A DNA stretch of 64,000 nucleotides from Ignavibacteria bacterium RIFOXYB12_FULL_35_14 (GTDB lineage Bacteria; Bacteroidota; Ignavibacteria; Ignavibacteriales; Ignavibacteriaceae), in the NCBI GenBank assembly GCA_001803045.1, contig MHAR01000008.1, forward strand, positions 136,972 through 200,971, read 5' to 3'. This document shows, in pieces, positions 1 through 9,779 of the stretch (positions are counted from its first letter, which is position 1; every line of letters starts with the position of its first letter). Both the position numbers and the translations under genes were made by a program. The notes beneath the pieces are model-generated. The model did no database searches and was not told the DNA's origin. It worked only from the letters and a program-made list of their open reading frames with translations.

Positions 1-2
1 GC

Positions 3-494
3 GAAACATGGGCGCCAAGAACTGTTGTGAGCAGATTGAATCATGATGGAGGCTATGTTTCGCTGGGTAATCGAGTTAGAACAGCCTATGGAGTAGACAT
101 GCTATGGCGGGAATCAAAAGATCCAAATATCAATGATCAAGATACAACAGCCGTCGTCCATGCTAATTTCCCATATAACTTGATTCCGGTAGGTATAAGT
201 GATGCTTCCCAGCCCTCTTCCTATTTATTGTTGAAAAATTTCCCTAATCCGTTTAATCCGTTAACAAACATTTTTTATAGTATACCTCAGAGTGATAAAG
301 TTAAGCTTACTGTTTATGATGCCCTGGGAAATAAAGTAGTAACCTTGCTAAACGAAGAAGTTGATGCCGGTGATTATTCACTTGTTTGGAACGGCTTAAA
401 TAGTAGTAGTATAAAAGTAACGAGTGGAATTTATTTTGCTAAATTAATTACTTCCAAAGAATTTAGGGTAATTAAAATGATGCTGCTAAAATGA
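3..494 (+). CDS. T9SS-sorted secreted protein, 3' end only (5' partial)
   Basis: The reading frame is open to the first base of the window (first full codon at 3), so the real start lies upstream and the GTG at 27 is only an internal codon. What remains is about 163 residues. The last 85 or so form a type IX secretion C-terminal sorting domain. It opens with NFPNPFNPLTN and continues with the usual beta-strand pattern (VKLTVYDALGNKV, then a GIYFAKL strand and a short basic tail). In this family the domain directs a cargo with an N-terminal Sec signal across the outer membrane and is then cleaved. The upstream part shows no domain I recognise, so the passenger function is unknown. A receptor gene follows about 50 bases downstream. 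Confidence 0.85.
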   Translation, partial: ETWAPRTVVSRLNHDGGYVSLGNRVRTAYGVDMLWRESKDPNINDQDTTAVVHANFPYNLIPVGISDASQPSSYLLLKNFPNPFNPLTNIFYSIPQSDKVKLTVYDALGNKVVTLLNEEVDAGDYSLVWNGLNSSSIKVTSGIYFAKLITSKEFRVIKMMLLK

Positions 495-545
495 CGCTTT
501 ATAATAATTGGAACAAAAGTTTCAAATTTAATTTTGAGGTATACT

Positions 546-3287
546 GTGCCATTATTCATAAGAATAATTCTAATCGCATTGGTGAGCATTTCTGCAGTCT
601 ATGCAGGTGAAACCGGCAAACTAAATGGTTTCATAATAGAAAAGGAATCAAATGAACCCCTGATACGAGCCAATGTTGTTATACTAGGAACAACTTTTGG
701 TGCCTCTTCGGATTTATCAGGATTTTACTTCATTAATAACATACCTCCTGGCAGCTATCGTGTTCAAATCTCAATGATCGGCTATCAAACTATCATTTTC
801 GAAGATGTTAAAATCAGTGCTGATTTTACAACTGAGCTGAATGTAGATTTAGAGAGTGTAACTATTGAAATGAAATCCGAGGTAGTTGTAATCGCAGAAA
901 GATCTGTCGTTCAGAAGGATTTAACCTCTACTAGAATTGTGGTTGATGGTTCAACTATAGTTGAAGATCTCCGTGCTCAAAACGTAAATGAAATCTTAAA
1001 ACTTCAGGCAGGTGTCACAGTCGGAACCGACGGACAATTCCATGTTCGAGGCGGGCGTTCTGGAGGCACAATTTACCAGGTAGACGGTGTTCCTCTTACT
1101 AATCCTTTTTTAAGAAGCTTAGCCGGCGATATTGAAGTTGAAAATGTTCAAGAACTTCAGGCACATTTGGGGACCTTTGATGCTGAATATGGGAATGCTT
1201 CCGATGGAATTATAACGGTTAGTACTAAAGATGGTGGTAATCAATACTCGGGAAAAATTTCATACGAATCTCCCATGATTAATTCCTCTCCTTACCATGA
1301 GAAAGACTGGAATTTAAATCGTGAAGAAGTGCAATCGCTTTCCGAAGTAGAGAAAGCAATTTACAAAGACGTAGTAAGAAAACCTGACGGAAGTTCAGCG
1401 TATGATTTTGTCTCCGTTCTGGATGATCCCTATGTAGAGGATTACTTAGGAATCAAGATGCTCGGAACAATTTCAGGTAATTTATCAGGTCCGGTTCCCT
1501 ATATTCCTGACCTTAAATTTTTTATTGCTGGTCGTTTTAGAAATGAAAACAGTCCCTTACCATTTGGATATTCTTTGTATCGATCTTTAACATTTAAGTT
1601 AACCTATCCGATTCTCTCGACTTTTACTATCCGCGGTTCATACGATTGGTCTCAGAATTTTAACCAGGATTATGATCATGCTTACAAATATTGGCGCTGG
1701 TTCGATTCGGGGCTTGATACTTTAAATCGATTGGGTTCATATCCTGTAAATAAAGTATTATCGAACAGACAGACAATAAATTTAAAGCATGTACTTTCCC
1801 CAAAAACCTTTTACGATTTTACTATTGGTAGAATTAAAGATTTTGAGAGTGATATTGTTTCAAATCGTATTGTAGTTTATGATCAGGCTACAGGCGATTT
1901 ACTTTCAAGCGATTATTACACAAGGTTATATGTGGGTGGTGTTGAGGGGAGTTTCCGTTACGGTGATGTACGCTATTGGAGGAAAACAGAAAGTACACAA
2001 TATTTAGTGAAGGGGAATTTAGAAAGCCAAATTACTAATAATCATCAAATCAGAACCGGTTTTGAATTTAAGAATCATGAAATCTTTAGACACCGCATCG
2101 GCATGGCGCCAAGAACAAATATTGAATTTTTTAATTTCACTCCTATTGAATTAGCTGCCTACATTCAGGATAAAGTTGAATACAGCTTCATGATATTAAA
2201 GGTTGGGATGCGCTTGGATTATTTTGATCCTCGTGCAACTGCCTATCCTGATCCGGCAAATGTGCTGGAGGTTTATACAACACCTTCCGGTTCGGCTGAA
2301 TATAAAACTGTTGACAAAGTACCGGTTTCGCCGCATGTACAGGTTAGTCCACGTATCGGAATTGCTCATCCGATTTCGGATAAAACTTCAGTCTATTTTG
2401 CTTATGGGCATTTTTTCCAGATACCAAGATTTTATGATATTTACAGAAATGATGCCCTTCGAGATATTCTTGCAAATGATGCCTTGGTTGGTAATCCAGG
2501 TCTTAAGCCTGAAAAAACTGTTTCACTTGAAGTTGGTTTGCAGCAGGAAATTTCATCTGACTGGGGATTAAATTTAACAGCCTACTCAAAGGACATTTCA
2601 AATCTCATTTCTAGCTATTACTATTTCGTAGGAAGAGATTATACGATTTTTACAAATGCTGATTTTGGAAGAGTGCAAGGTATAGATGTTACTCTAGATA
2701 AAAGAATGAGTAACTATTACAGTTTCAGAATTACTTACTCACTGATGTATGCACAGGGAAATGAATCTGATCCGAGTGAGGGATTTAATTCATATAGAGA
2801 AGAAAGCGCTCATCTAAGACCTAACAGAAATTATTATCTTGATTTCGATCAGCGCCATAAAATTAATGCATTTTTAAATTTTCGAATGCCCGAAAAATTT
2901 GGTCCACAGTTCTTAGGATTTTACCCATTTGAATTGTTTTCTTTAACTGGTGTTTTTACAGCCGGCAGTGGGTTACCTTATACACCTACGTCAAGGGCAG
3001 CTGAGGAATCGAATATTGTTCCCGAAGTTAATAGTGCAAGAAGACCGTGGACATTTAATCTTGATCTCAAGTTATCTAGACGAATACCAACAAATATTTT
3101 CGATGCTACAATTTTTCTTGATATTGAGAACGTATTTGATGCAATGAATACCAGACTGATCTGGACGAGAACCGGTGAAGCTCTGGATCAAGGCCCAACA
3201 TCGGTTTTACCTAAAGACAGGCAAGCTAATCCGGCTAATTTAGAACCTAGAAGATCGATACGTGCCGGTTTTTACTTGGAATTTTAA
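546..3287 (+). CDS. TonB-dependent outer membrane receptor with carboxypeptidase-like N-terminal domain
   Basis: About 913 residues. A signal peptide (hydrophobic stretch ending near VYAGETG) is followed by a carboxypeptidase-regulatory-like beta-sandwich (roughly residues 24-105, with PPGSYRVQISMIGYQT). Next come a plug domain (VNEILKLQAGV, FHVRGGRSGG, YQVDGVPL) and a long 22-strand-type barrel with an aromatic C-terminal strand (RAGFYLEF). I place the start at GTG 546 because GAGG lies six bases upstream; TTG 534 in the same frame is the alternative. It is followed 15 bases later by a large secreted protein and then a PorV-like barrel, a neighbourhood common in T9SS-bearing bacteria. The substrate cannot be read from the sequence; a surface polymer or peptide is a guess from context. 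Confidence 0.85.
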   Translation: MPLFIRIILIALVSISAVYAGETGKLNGFIIEKESNEPLIRANVVILGTTFGASSDLSGFYFINNIPPGSYRVQISMIGYQTIIFEDVKISADFTTELNVDLESVTIEMKSEVVVIAERSVVQKDLTSTRIVVDGSTIVEDLRAQNVNEILKLQAGVTVGTDGQFHVRGGRSGGTIYQVDGVPLTNPFLRSLAGDIEVENVQELQAHLGTFDAEYGNASDGIITVSTKDGGNQYSGKISYESPMINSSPYHEKDWNLNREEVQSLSEVEKAIYKDVVRKPDGSSAYDFVSVLDDPYVEDYLGIKMLGTISGNLSGPVPYIPDLKFFIAGRFRNENSPLPFGYSLYRSLTFKLTYPILSTFTIRGSYDWSQNFNQDYDHAYKYWRWFDSGLDTLNRLGSYPVNKVLSNRQTINLKHVLSPKTFYDFTIGRIKDFESDIVSNRIVVYDQATGDLLSSDYYTRLYVGGVEGSFRYGDVRYWRKTESTQYLVKGNLESQITNNHQIRTGFEFKNHEIFRHRIGMAPRTNIEFFNFTPIELAAYIQDKVEYSFMILKVGMRLDYFDPRATAYPDPANVLEVYTTPSGSAEYKTVDKVPVSPHVQVSPRIGIAHPISDKTSVYFAYGHFFQIPRFYDIYRNDALRDILANDALVGNPGLKPEKTVSLEVGLQQEISSDWGLNLTAYSKDISNLISSYYYFVGRDYTIFTNADFGRVQGIDVTLDKRMSNYYSFRITYSLMYAQGNESDPSEGFNSYREESAHLRPNRNYYLDFDQRHKINAFLNFRMPEKFGPQFLGFYPFELFSLTGVFTAGSGLPYTPTSRAAEESNIVPEVNSARRPWTFNLDLKLSRRIPTNIFDATIFLDIENVFDAMNTRLIWTRTGEALDQGPTSVLPKDRQANPANLEPRRSIRAGFYLEF

Positions 3288-3302
3288 TTGGAGTTTTCTT
3301 TT

Positions 3303-6164
3303 ATGAAAAAAACTTTTTATAAACTATTTCTATTCTTGATTTTGATGATGTGTTCATTAAATCATTTATTTGCTCAAGATACCGATGCACCCGAAGGAAT
3401 AGCTGGAAAAACACTAAAGCCAACAGGATTTGCAGATGAGGCTGTAGGAGTTCAAACTAAAGGGCAGCTGCAGAATTTAACTATGAATTATGGACAGATA
3501 AGTGATACGAGATTTGAAGATGTAGGTAATGCACCCACTGAAGTTTTTTTTGATATACGTTATCCGCGCGAAAATTTTACTGGATTGGTTGATGATTTTT
3601 CAATTTTCTTTGCGATTAAAGATAATTCAAAAAACGGCGATCAAGGTAATGTTATTGATTCTTGGACAGATAATGATAATGAAGACTTTACTGCAAAGGA
3701 TGGTTCCTTTGGTAAAACACATTACAATCCAGCTCTTGACCCTAATCCCCATGAAATTATATTGTATAACGGGCAGACTCCTTACTTAGCTCATAGTGAC
3801 TTAAAGAATACATGGCCTGTAGATGCAGAAGGCAATCCTTTCTGGCCGGGAATTTTTAGAAGAAATCCACAAACCGGTGAGCAAGTCCCAGGAGAGTTTG
3901 CCTCGGATAGAGATATTTACATGGAATTTACTGATGCCAACAACCAGCAAGGCGATGTTCTTGGTATTGAGATTCATGAAATGGCTTATACTTACGGAAG
4001 AGTGTACGCTGAAGATGCTTTGTTTTATGAATTCTGGATAATTAATAAAAGCGGGAAAAATTTAACCGGATGTTATACAGGAATCTATCAAGATCCTGAT
4101 TGCAGTGATCATGGTGAAGAAACTTTACCGGTTCTGGATTCAACCTATAGTGATGGTACGAATCTCTTTTCAATTGCAGATAGAGATTTTGACGGTGATA
4201 TTGGAGGGGCAACTCGTCCAAATGCACGAGGTATAACTGAAGACTATACTTTCGGTACTGCATTTCTAGAGACACCTTACAATATGGGAATTACAGATTT
4301 CCATTATTTCACCGACCCTGGTCCGACCGATGATAAACGGCTATGGGCTATTATTAGCAGCAATCCCTCCAATCCAAACATTTTGGCGGAAGCTGGTAAC
4401 TTTTTTCATGGTACGGATCCAAGAATTGATGATGTTTCTTTAATCACGGTGAGACAAGATTTAGTTTGGATTGCTGCGACTGGACCATTTAATATGAATG
4501 CTGGTGATACTGTTAAAATGATTATTGCGGTTGTTGCAGGTGATGACGATGCTGATTACTATAATAATTTATGGGCTGCCAAAGAGTTATTTGATGCTAA
4601 GTTCAATGGACCAATAGCCCCTCCTTCACCGGCGCTTTCAGCAATAGCAGAGGATGGAAGAGTTATCCTCTATTGGGACGATTCCCCTGAAAATTTTGTT
4701 GATCCTTCAACTAATGAATCTGATTTTGAAGGTTATAAAATTTATAGAAGTGAGGATGGCGGGATTACTTGGGGAACAAAAATTACCGATTCCCAAGGAA
4801 GAACTTTTGGGTATGTACCGATAGCCCAATATGATCTGAAAAATAATATTAAAGGGCCCGATACTAGAAATCCTTTAATTTGGCTTGGGTCGGACAACGG
4901 ACTGAAACATAGTTGGGTCGATTCAAATGTTGTTAATGGGATTGCTTATTCTTATACAATTGTTTCTTATGATAGAGGAACTCCGACACTCTTTTCGCTT
5001 GAAGGGACAAAAGGTGATGGACCACAGGTGGACTATTTTGTCACTGTAACACCAAAACCCGAAGCCACTGGTAAAATTCCCTCTAATGTTAAAAGTTTTA
5101 TACATACAAATGGAACCGGCACAGGGCAAATTGATATTGAAATAATTGATGAGAAATCGTTACAAACTTTTCCCTATAAAATTACATTTGAAGGTACTCC
5201 AGCTACTTTATTTACAATTACAAGACTTGATGAAATTAATACCTTGATTTATGACTCCAGAAAAATATCCGATCTCGATCACCCGGTAGAAGATGGTTTT
5301 AGAGTTAAAGTCTCCACGGATAATAGAATTGGCGGTATAAAATCAATAACTGATGCTAACGGACGAAATGTTGAAGGTCCGACAAATATTAGCAGTGATA
5401 CTTCGTGGTATGTGTCTGCTTCATTATTTCCCCAAGCAGACACGGCTTCAAAATCTTCAAGCTATTCTATCAGATTTTCGGATGATGGTAGTGTAGCCTA
5501 TTCATGGGGATTAGCAGGTTCGACAGCAAAATATAATGTTCCATTTTCAATATGGAATACAAACACAAATAATAAAATTTGTTTTGAAATTTTGGATGCA
5601 AATAATAATAACCAATGGGATGAAGGCGAAAATATTTTTATCACACGAGTTCCCTATCCTGATCCCGTACCCGTTATTGGAAGTCCGAATCCTGCAACAA
5701 TCGCAAAAGAATTTGCATACCAGGTTTCTATACAAAATACACCATTAGATACATTAAAAAGGCCTCCAAGTCAGGGCACAATTATTAATATTACCAGTTA
5801 CAATGCATTAAGGGCTGAAGATGAATATACTTTTGAATTCAATAAAGCACAATTTGATTCTAAGAATGCAGACTTAAGCCAGATACGGGTTGTTCCTAAT
5901 CCCTACATTGTTACTTCAAAATATGAAGCACTTCAAAATGTACGTGAAATACAATTTATGTATTTACCTCCAGAGTGTAATATTTATATTTATACTGTAT
6001 CCGGAACCCTTGTTAAAGTAATTGAGCATAAAAGCGGTGAGGGTTCTTTAAGCTGGAATTTATTAACTGATTGGAATCAAGCACTCGCATTCGGTGTGTA
6101 CATATATGTGGTTGAGGATCCATTTGGAAATACTCATCGCAGTAAATTCGCATTAATTAAATAA
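3303..6164 (+). CDS. Large secreted protein with Fn3-like and T9SS-type C-terminal domains
   Basis: About 953 residues, starting at ATG 3303. GGAG lies nine bases upstream and the product begins MKKTFYKLFLFLIL..HLFAQ, a good Sec signal; the TTG at 3288 is in frame but precedes this ribosome site. Around residues 440-575 is an Fn3-like segment (VILYWDDSPENF, GYKIYRSEDGG). The last 85 residues (VVPNPYIV, CNIYIYTVSGTLVKVI, GVYIYVVEDPFG) have the shape of a T9SS sorting domain, though NPY replaces the usual NPFNP. The middle is rich in Asp/Asn loops and has no catalytic motif I recognise. It is encoded between a TonB receptor and a PorV-like barrel and may be a surface binding protein. Confidence 0.75.
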   Translation: MKKTFYKLFLFLILMMCSLNHLFAQDTDAPEGIAGKTLKPTGFADEAVGVQTKGQLQNLTMNYGQISDTRFEDVGNAPTEVFFDIRYPRENFTGLVDDFSIFFAIKDNSKNGDQGNVIDSWTDNDNEDFTAKDGSFGKTHYNPALDPNPHEIILYNGQTPYLAHSDLKNTWPVDAEGNPFWPGIFRRNPQTGEQVPGEFASDRDIYMEFTDANNQQGDVLGIEIHEMAYTYGRVYAEDALFYEFWIINKSGKNLTGCYTGIYQDPDCSDHGEETLPVLDSTYSDGTNLFSIADRDFDGDIGGATRPNARGITEDYTFGTAFLETPYNMGITDFHYFTDPGPTDDKRLWAIISSNPSNPNILAEAGNFFHGTDPRIDDVSLITVRQDLVWIAATGPFNMNAGDTVKMIIAVVAGDDDADYYNNLWAAKELFDAKFNGPIAPPSPALSAIAEDGRVILYWDDSPENFVDPSTNESDFEGYKIYRSEDGGITWGTKITDSQGRTFGYVPIAQYDLKNNIKGPDTRNPLIWLGSDNGLKHSWVDSNVVNGIAYSYTIVSYDRGTPTLFSLEGTKGDGPQVDYFVTVTPKPEATGKIPSNVKSFIHTNGTGTGQIDIEIIDEKSLQTFPYKITFEGTPATLFTITRLDEINTLIYDSRKISDLDHPVEDGFRVKVSTDNRIGGIKSITDANGRNVEGPTNISSDTSWYVSASLFPQADTASKSSSYSIRFSDDGSVAYSWGLAGSTAKYNVPFSIWNTNTNNKICFEILDANNNNQWDEGENIFITRVPYPDPVPVIGSPNPATIAKEFAYQVSIQNTPLDTLKRPPSQGTIINITSYNALRAEDEYTFEFNKAQFDSKNADLSQIRVVPNPYIVTSKYEALQNVREIQFMYLPPECNIYIYTVSGTLVKVIEHKSGEGSLSWNLLTDWNQALAFGVYIYVVEDPFGNTHRSKFALIK

Positions 6165-6175
6165 GGAAAAAATAA

Positions 6176-7195
6176 ATGAGATTCTTAACAATAATTATTT
6201 TTATCCTTTACTTAATTCCGAACTACGGTCAGGAGGCAAATAAAGCCGGAACTACGGCAGCACAATTCTTAAAAATCGGTGTTGGGGCTGCTTCTCTTGG
6301 AATGGCTGGTACAAGTGCAGGTTTAGTGAATGATGCAAGTTCGATGTATTGGAATCCTGCCGGACTTATAGGAGTGAATTCAATCTCCGTTATTGCTTCA
6401 TATACTGACTGGTTTGTGGATTTAAAGCATCAATATTTCGGGATTGTACTTCCTATAAATGAAGATCATAAAATTGGTGTAGGTGCAATGATACTTACAA
6501 TGGGGGAAATGGAAATTACAACTGAACAGCAGCCAAAAGGCACAGGTGATTTTTTTGATGCTTCCGATGTTATGGTAGGTCTTACTTATTCTGCCCGATT
6601 AGTTGATTTCTTTACTTTTGGGATTTCGGTTAAATACATAACACAAAATATTTATAACGAAACCGCATCTGCGTTAGCTGTTGATATCGGGACTAATCTT
6701 ATCACTGGCTACAAGGGAATTAAAGTTGGAATGGCACTTACAAATTTCGGAACCACGATGACCCTTGCCGGAAGAGACTTGCAAAAATCTTATGATCCTC
6801 TCCCAAATAATGCGACTAATGTTGGCATTGCCAGTAATCTAAAAACCGAGGCTTGGGAACTTCCTTTAAATTTTCGTGTGGGCATCGGCTGGGATTTTAT
6901 TGGTAAAGGAGATGTGATGATTTACGATCCAATACATAGTATCAAAATCGGAATAGATGCTAATCATCAAAATGATGGACCTGAAAATGCTTCCATAGGA
7001 ATTGAATATAAGTGGCAGAATTTAATAGCCCTTCGCTCCGGTTATTATTTTAATGACGATGTGAGAAAACTTGCCGTAGGTTTTGGACTAAACTGGGATG
7101 TACCTCAATCCTTTGCAGTTGGTGTAGATTATGCTTTCGCCGAATTGGATCGATTAGGATCAGTACATTCCATCTCTCTTAAAGTCGGATTCTAA
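6176..7195 (+). CDS. PorV/PorQ-family outer membrane barrel protein
   Basis: 339 residues with a signal peptide (MRFLTIIIFILYLIPNYGQ). The mature N-terminus carries the family hallmark AAQFLKIGVGAASLGMAG followed by DASSMYWNPAGL, as in PorV/PorQ proteins of the FadL-like barrel superfamily. Alternating beta-strands run to a C-terminal SISLKVGF. PorV shuttles T9SS cargo from the translocon to the attachment complex; paralogues are numerous in Ignavibacteria and many are uncharacterised, so the exact role here is open. The stop codon ends at 7195 and the permease ATG begins at 7196, so it is probably co-transcribed with the poly-gamma-glutamate locus, linking the T9SS genes upstream with that locus. 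Confidence 0.85.
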   Translation: MRFLTIIIFILYLIPNYGQEANKAGTTAAQFLKIGVGAASLGMAGTSAGLVNDASSMYWNPAGLIGVNSISVIASYTDWFVDLKHQYFGIVLPINEDHKIGVGAMILTMGEMEITTEQQPKGTGDFFDASDVMVGLTYSARLVDFFTFGISVKYITQNIYNETASALAVDIGTNLITGYKGIKVGMALTNFGTTMTLAGRDLQKSYDPLPNNATNVGIASNLKTEAWELPLNFRVGIGWDFIGKGDVMIYDPIHSIKIGIDANHQNDGPENASIGIEYKWQNLIALRSGYYFNDDVRKLAVGFGLNWDVPQSFAVGVDYAFAELDRLGSVHSISLKVGF

Positions 7196-8470
7196 ATGAG
7201 CATTGAACTTCTGATACTTATAGCAATGCTGGCAGCATTCGCTATAAGTGTCTTCTTTTTAAAGCTTCCCGCGGGTGTTTCACTCATGCTTGCAGCCATT
7301 ACCGGTGCTTTGGTAGACGGTGAAGGGCTGCCAGTTCGTCATTTGGTCGAGGGTAGTTTTGGGTTTTTAGAAGCAATTTTAATTATCTCAACTGCAATGA
7401 TTTTTATGAAAGTAGTAGATGCAACCGGTGCGCTAAGAACAATAAGTTATGGATTGATAAGGTCGCTCTATCGGTTACCTCTATTATTAATGGTAATAAT
7501 TACTTTGTTTATTATGTTTCCCGGAATGTTAACCGGACTCTCCTCTGCGTGTATTCTAACAACCGGAGCCCTGGTTGTTCCTGCGCTTTTGGCAATGGGT
7601 ATTCCTCCTAAACCTGCTGGTGCCTTAATTGCCATGGCGGCTGTTTTTGGCGAGATTGCTCCGCCGATTAGCATACCTGCAATGATCATTGGAGGTGGAG
7701 TTGATATGCCCTATATCGGTTTTGGCGGGCCGCTTTTTGTGGCTTCATTTCCCCCGGCTATTTTAACTGCAATTTATTTTCGATATAGATTTTTAAAGAA
7801 GTTCGATATAAAAGAAGTTCTTGCCAAAATGGAAAAACCTGTTTATTCAAACCATGGAATTAAATTATTTATTCCATTAATTGCAGTGATTACTCTTCTG
7901 ATTGCTGAAAGGACTTTTCCTGAATTGATGCCGCATTTAGGTATTCCATTAATATTTTTGATCGGAACCTTAATTGGATTTGGTACAGGTGAAAAATTTA
8001 ATTTGTTTCAGCTAATGCGTAGTGCTATTCGTAATGCACTACCTGTTATGAGCATTTTAGTTGGTATAGGAATGTTCATTCAAATTATGACCTTAACCGG
8101 TGTGAGAGGTTTTATTGCCGTAACTGCCTTAGAAATGCCTGAGAGTGTAAAATATTTAGCTGGGTTAATTATGCCTTTCTTCGGTTCTGCCTACGCTTCG
8201 GCTTCGGTTGTGGGGATTCCTCTTGTTTTTGTTTTTATAGGCAGAAGCGAAATTGTTGTTGCATCGGCGTTAGCTCTATTAGCGGCAATGGGAGATTTGA
8301 TGCCGCCGCCTTCACTTTTATGTGCATACGCCGGACAACTGGTTAAAGTTAAAAATCATTTCCTAATTCTCAAAGAAAGTATTATACCTATAATAATGAC
8401 TCTAGCAATTGGGGTGATGATTATAATTTTTTCAAAAGAAATAGGAATTTTTTTATCAAAAATTTTTTAA
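7196..8470 (+). CDS. TRAP-type large permease subunit (DctM-like)
   Basis: 424 residues, the usual length for a TRAP large subunit, with about 12 hydrophobic segments. Recognisable parts are LPAGVSLMLAAITGAL near the start, FGEIAPPISIPAMIIGGGVD near residues 151-170, and a symmetrical second half with GSAYASASVVGIPLV. TRAP carriers normally need a periplasmic binding protein and a four-helix small subunit. Neither is encoded here; instead a 48-residue membrane peptide follows. The position directly ahead of hydrolases and PgsB/C suggests transport of glutamate, glutamate oligomers or a related anion across the inner membrane. That substrate is inferred from context only. Confidence 0.8.
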   Translation: MSIELLILIAMLAAFAISVFFLKLPAGVSLMLAAITGALVDGEGLPVRHLVEGSFGFLEAILIISTAMIFMKVVDATGALRTISYGLIRSLYRLPLLLMVIITLFIMFPGMLTGLSSACILTTGALVVPALLAMGIPPKPAGALIAMAAVFGEIAPPISIPAMIIGGGVDMPYIGFGGPLFVASFPPAILTAIYFRYRFLKKFDIKEVLAKMEKPVYSNHGIKLFIPLIAVITLLIAERTFPELMPHLGIPLIFLIGTLIGFGTGEKFNLFQLMRSAIRNALPVMSILVGIGMFIQIMTLTGVRGFIAVTALEMPESVKYLAGLIMPFFGSAYASASVVGIPLVFVFIGRSEIVVASALALLAAMGDLMPPPSLLCAYAGQLVKVKNHFLILKESIIPIIMTLAIGVMIIIFSKEIGIFLSKIF

Positions 8471-8479
8471 GGTGAAATT

Positions 8480-8626
8480 GTGCTCTACTGGATATACATA
8501 TTTATTGTTGCCGTAATAACCTGGATTATTTTGGTGGAATTATTTTCCGAGAGAGACTGGAAAAAGCAGATTGCATTAGCAATGCTTTTAATCCCCTTTT
8601 TATTAAGAATTCTTCAGGTAAAATAA
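8480..8626 (+). CDS. 48-residue membrane peptide in the poly-gamma-glutamate locus
   Basis: A short gene starting at GTG 8480, with AAGGTG five bases upstream, and ending at TAA 8624-8626, three bases before the next ATG. The product (MLYWIYIFIVAVITWIILVE, then a charged loop SERDWKKQ, then LALLLIPFLLR-like residues) has one clear membrane helix at residues 2-20 and a second hydrophobic stretch near 31-45. It has no similarity I can name. It occupies the place where a TRAP system would encode its small (DctQ) subunit but is less than a third of that size. It may be a miniature partner of the permease; this is inference from position. Confidence 0.6.
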   Translation: MLYWIYIFIVAVITWIILVELFSERDWKKQIALAMLLIPFLLRILQVK

Positions 8627-8629
8627 CCG

Positions 8630-9748
8630 ATGAAAAAAAATCATATCATAGCATTATTAATAATTGCTGTCGTGTTAATATTGGATTCGATTGCTGGAAT
8701 TGAATTTAGGGAAATGAAAATTCAGGAAAAAATTCATCCTACAAAAACCTTAACTAAAGAAAGTAGTCTCTCTGAATACTGTACCAATTTACAAGGAAAG
8801 TCTGGCGATGCAAAAATATATTTCTTCGACAGTGGAAATCTTGGAGCTACAGTTTTAGTTTTGGGTGGTACTCATCCAAATGAAACTGCAGGGTTTATTT
8901 CAGCTTTAGTTTTAATTGAGAACATGGACATTAAGCAAGGAAGATTTATAATAATTCCGCAGGCCTGCAGCAGCGGTTTTACATGCACCGATCCGATGGA
9001 AGGAACACCTCAATCATTTACGATAGAGACTAATTCTGGTCCAAGGAAATTCCGGTTTGGGTCTAGGGTTTCTAATCCATTAGATCAATGGCCTGATCCT
9101 CTTGTTTACTCACATTATCCATCCGGTCAGCAATTATCAGGTTTTGAAACGAGAAATTTAAATAGATCATATCCGGGCAGAAGCAACGGATCATTTACAG
9201 AAACAGTTGGATTTGCTATTATGGAATTGATAAGACTAGAAAAAGTTGATGTTGCAATAGATCTACACGAAGCTTCACCTGAAGCGCCAATTATTAATGC
9301 AATTATTGTTCATGAGAAATGCAGAGAAATTGGTGCATCTGCAGTTCTGAATTTAGAGTTTGAAGATCTCCAATATGCTTTGGAAATATCTCCTAAAAAA
9401 TTTAGAGGATTAAGTCACAGAGAATGGGGAGATGCAACTGATGTCTACCCATTTTTAATGGAGACAAGTAATCCTATACAGGGGAGATTGAGGGGGAAAA
9501 CAAATTCTATTTTAATAACTGACGGATTAGATGACCAGTACGAAAGGGCAGTAAGAACAAAATCTTTCAGGATATCTTATGAGCTTGCCGGTGAACCATT
9601 ATCATTGCGGGTCGGAAGGCATATTCAAGGCATCAAAGCGATCTTAGATTCTTATAATGAATATTCAAATGATAAGAAAATAGTATATGAGAATATTCCT
9701 TCCTATGATGATTTAGTAGAGAACGGAGTCGGATCGTACTTAAGGTAA
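8630..9748 (+). CDS. Succinylglutamate desuccinylase/aspartoacylase-like zinc hydrolase (M14 superfamily)
   Basis: 372 residues with an N-terminal membrane anchor or uncleaved signal (residues 5-20). The zinc site of the family is visible: LGGTHPNETAG supplies His82 and Glu85, and IDLHEASPE supplies His213. NLNRSYPG (177-183) matches the conserved substrate-binding stretch, and Glu279 in LMETSNP is a candidate catalytic base. Family members cleave amide bonds beside acidic amino acids or act as carboxypeptidases. Between a permease and a gamma-glutamyltransferase in a PgsB/C locus, a role in trimming gamma-glutamyl chains or releasing glutamate is likely but inferred. The ATG lies three bases after the stop of the small membrane peptide. 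Confidence 0.8.
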   Translation: MKKNHIIALLIIAVVLILDSIAGIEFREMKIQEKIHPTKTLTKESSLSEYCTNLQGKSGDAKIYFFDSGNLGATVLVLGGTHPNETAGFISALVLIENMDIKQGRFIIIPQACSSGFTCTDPMEGTPQSFTIETNSGPRKFRFGSRVSNPLDQWPDPLVYSHYPSGQQLSGFETRNLNRSYPGRSNGSFTETVGFAIMELIRLEKVDVAIDLHEASPEAPIINAIIVHEKCREIGASAVLNLEFEDLQYALEISPKKFRGLSHREWGDATDVYPFLMETSNPIQGRLRGKTNSILITDGLDDQYERAVRTKSFRISYELAGEPLSLRVGRHIQGIKAILDSYNEYSNDKKIVYENIPSYDDLVENGVGSYLR

Positions 9749-9779
9749 AGCAATAATTCTTATAATTCGAGGAGTAAAA

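Noticed and set aside
7196..8626. Complete three-part TRAP transporter
   Set aside because: Only the large subunit is recognisable; no periplasmic binding protein and no normal-sized small subunit are encoded.
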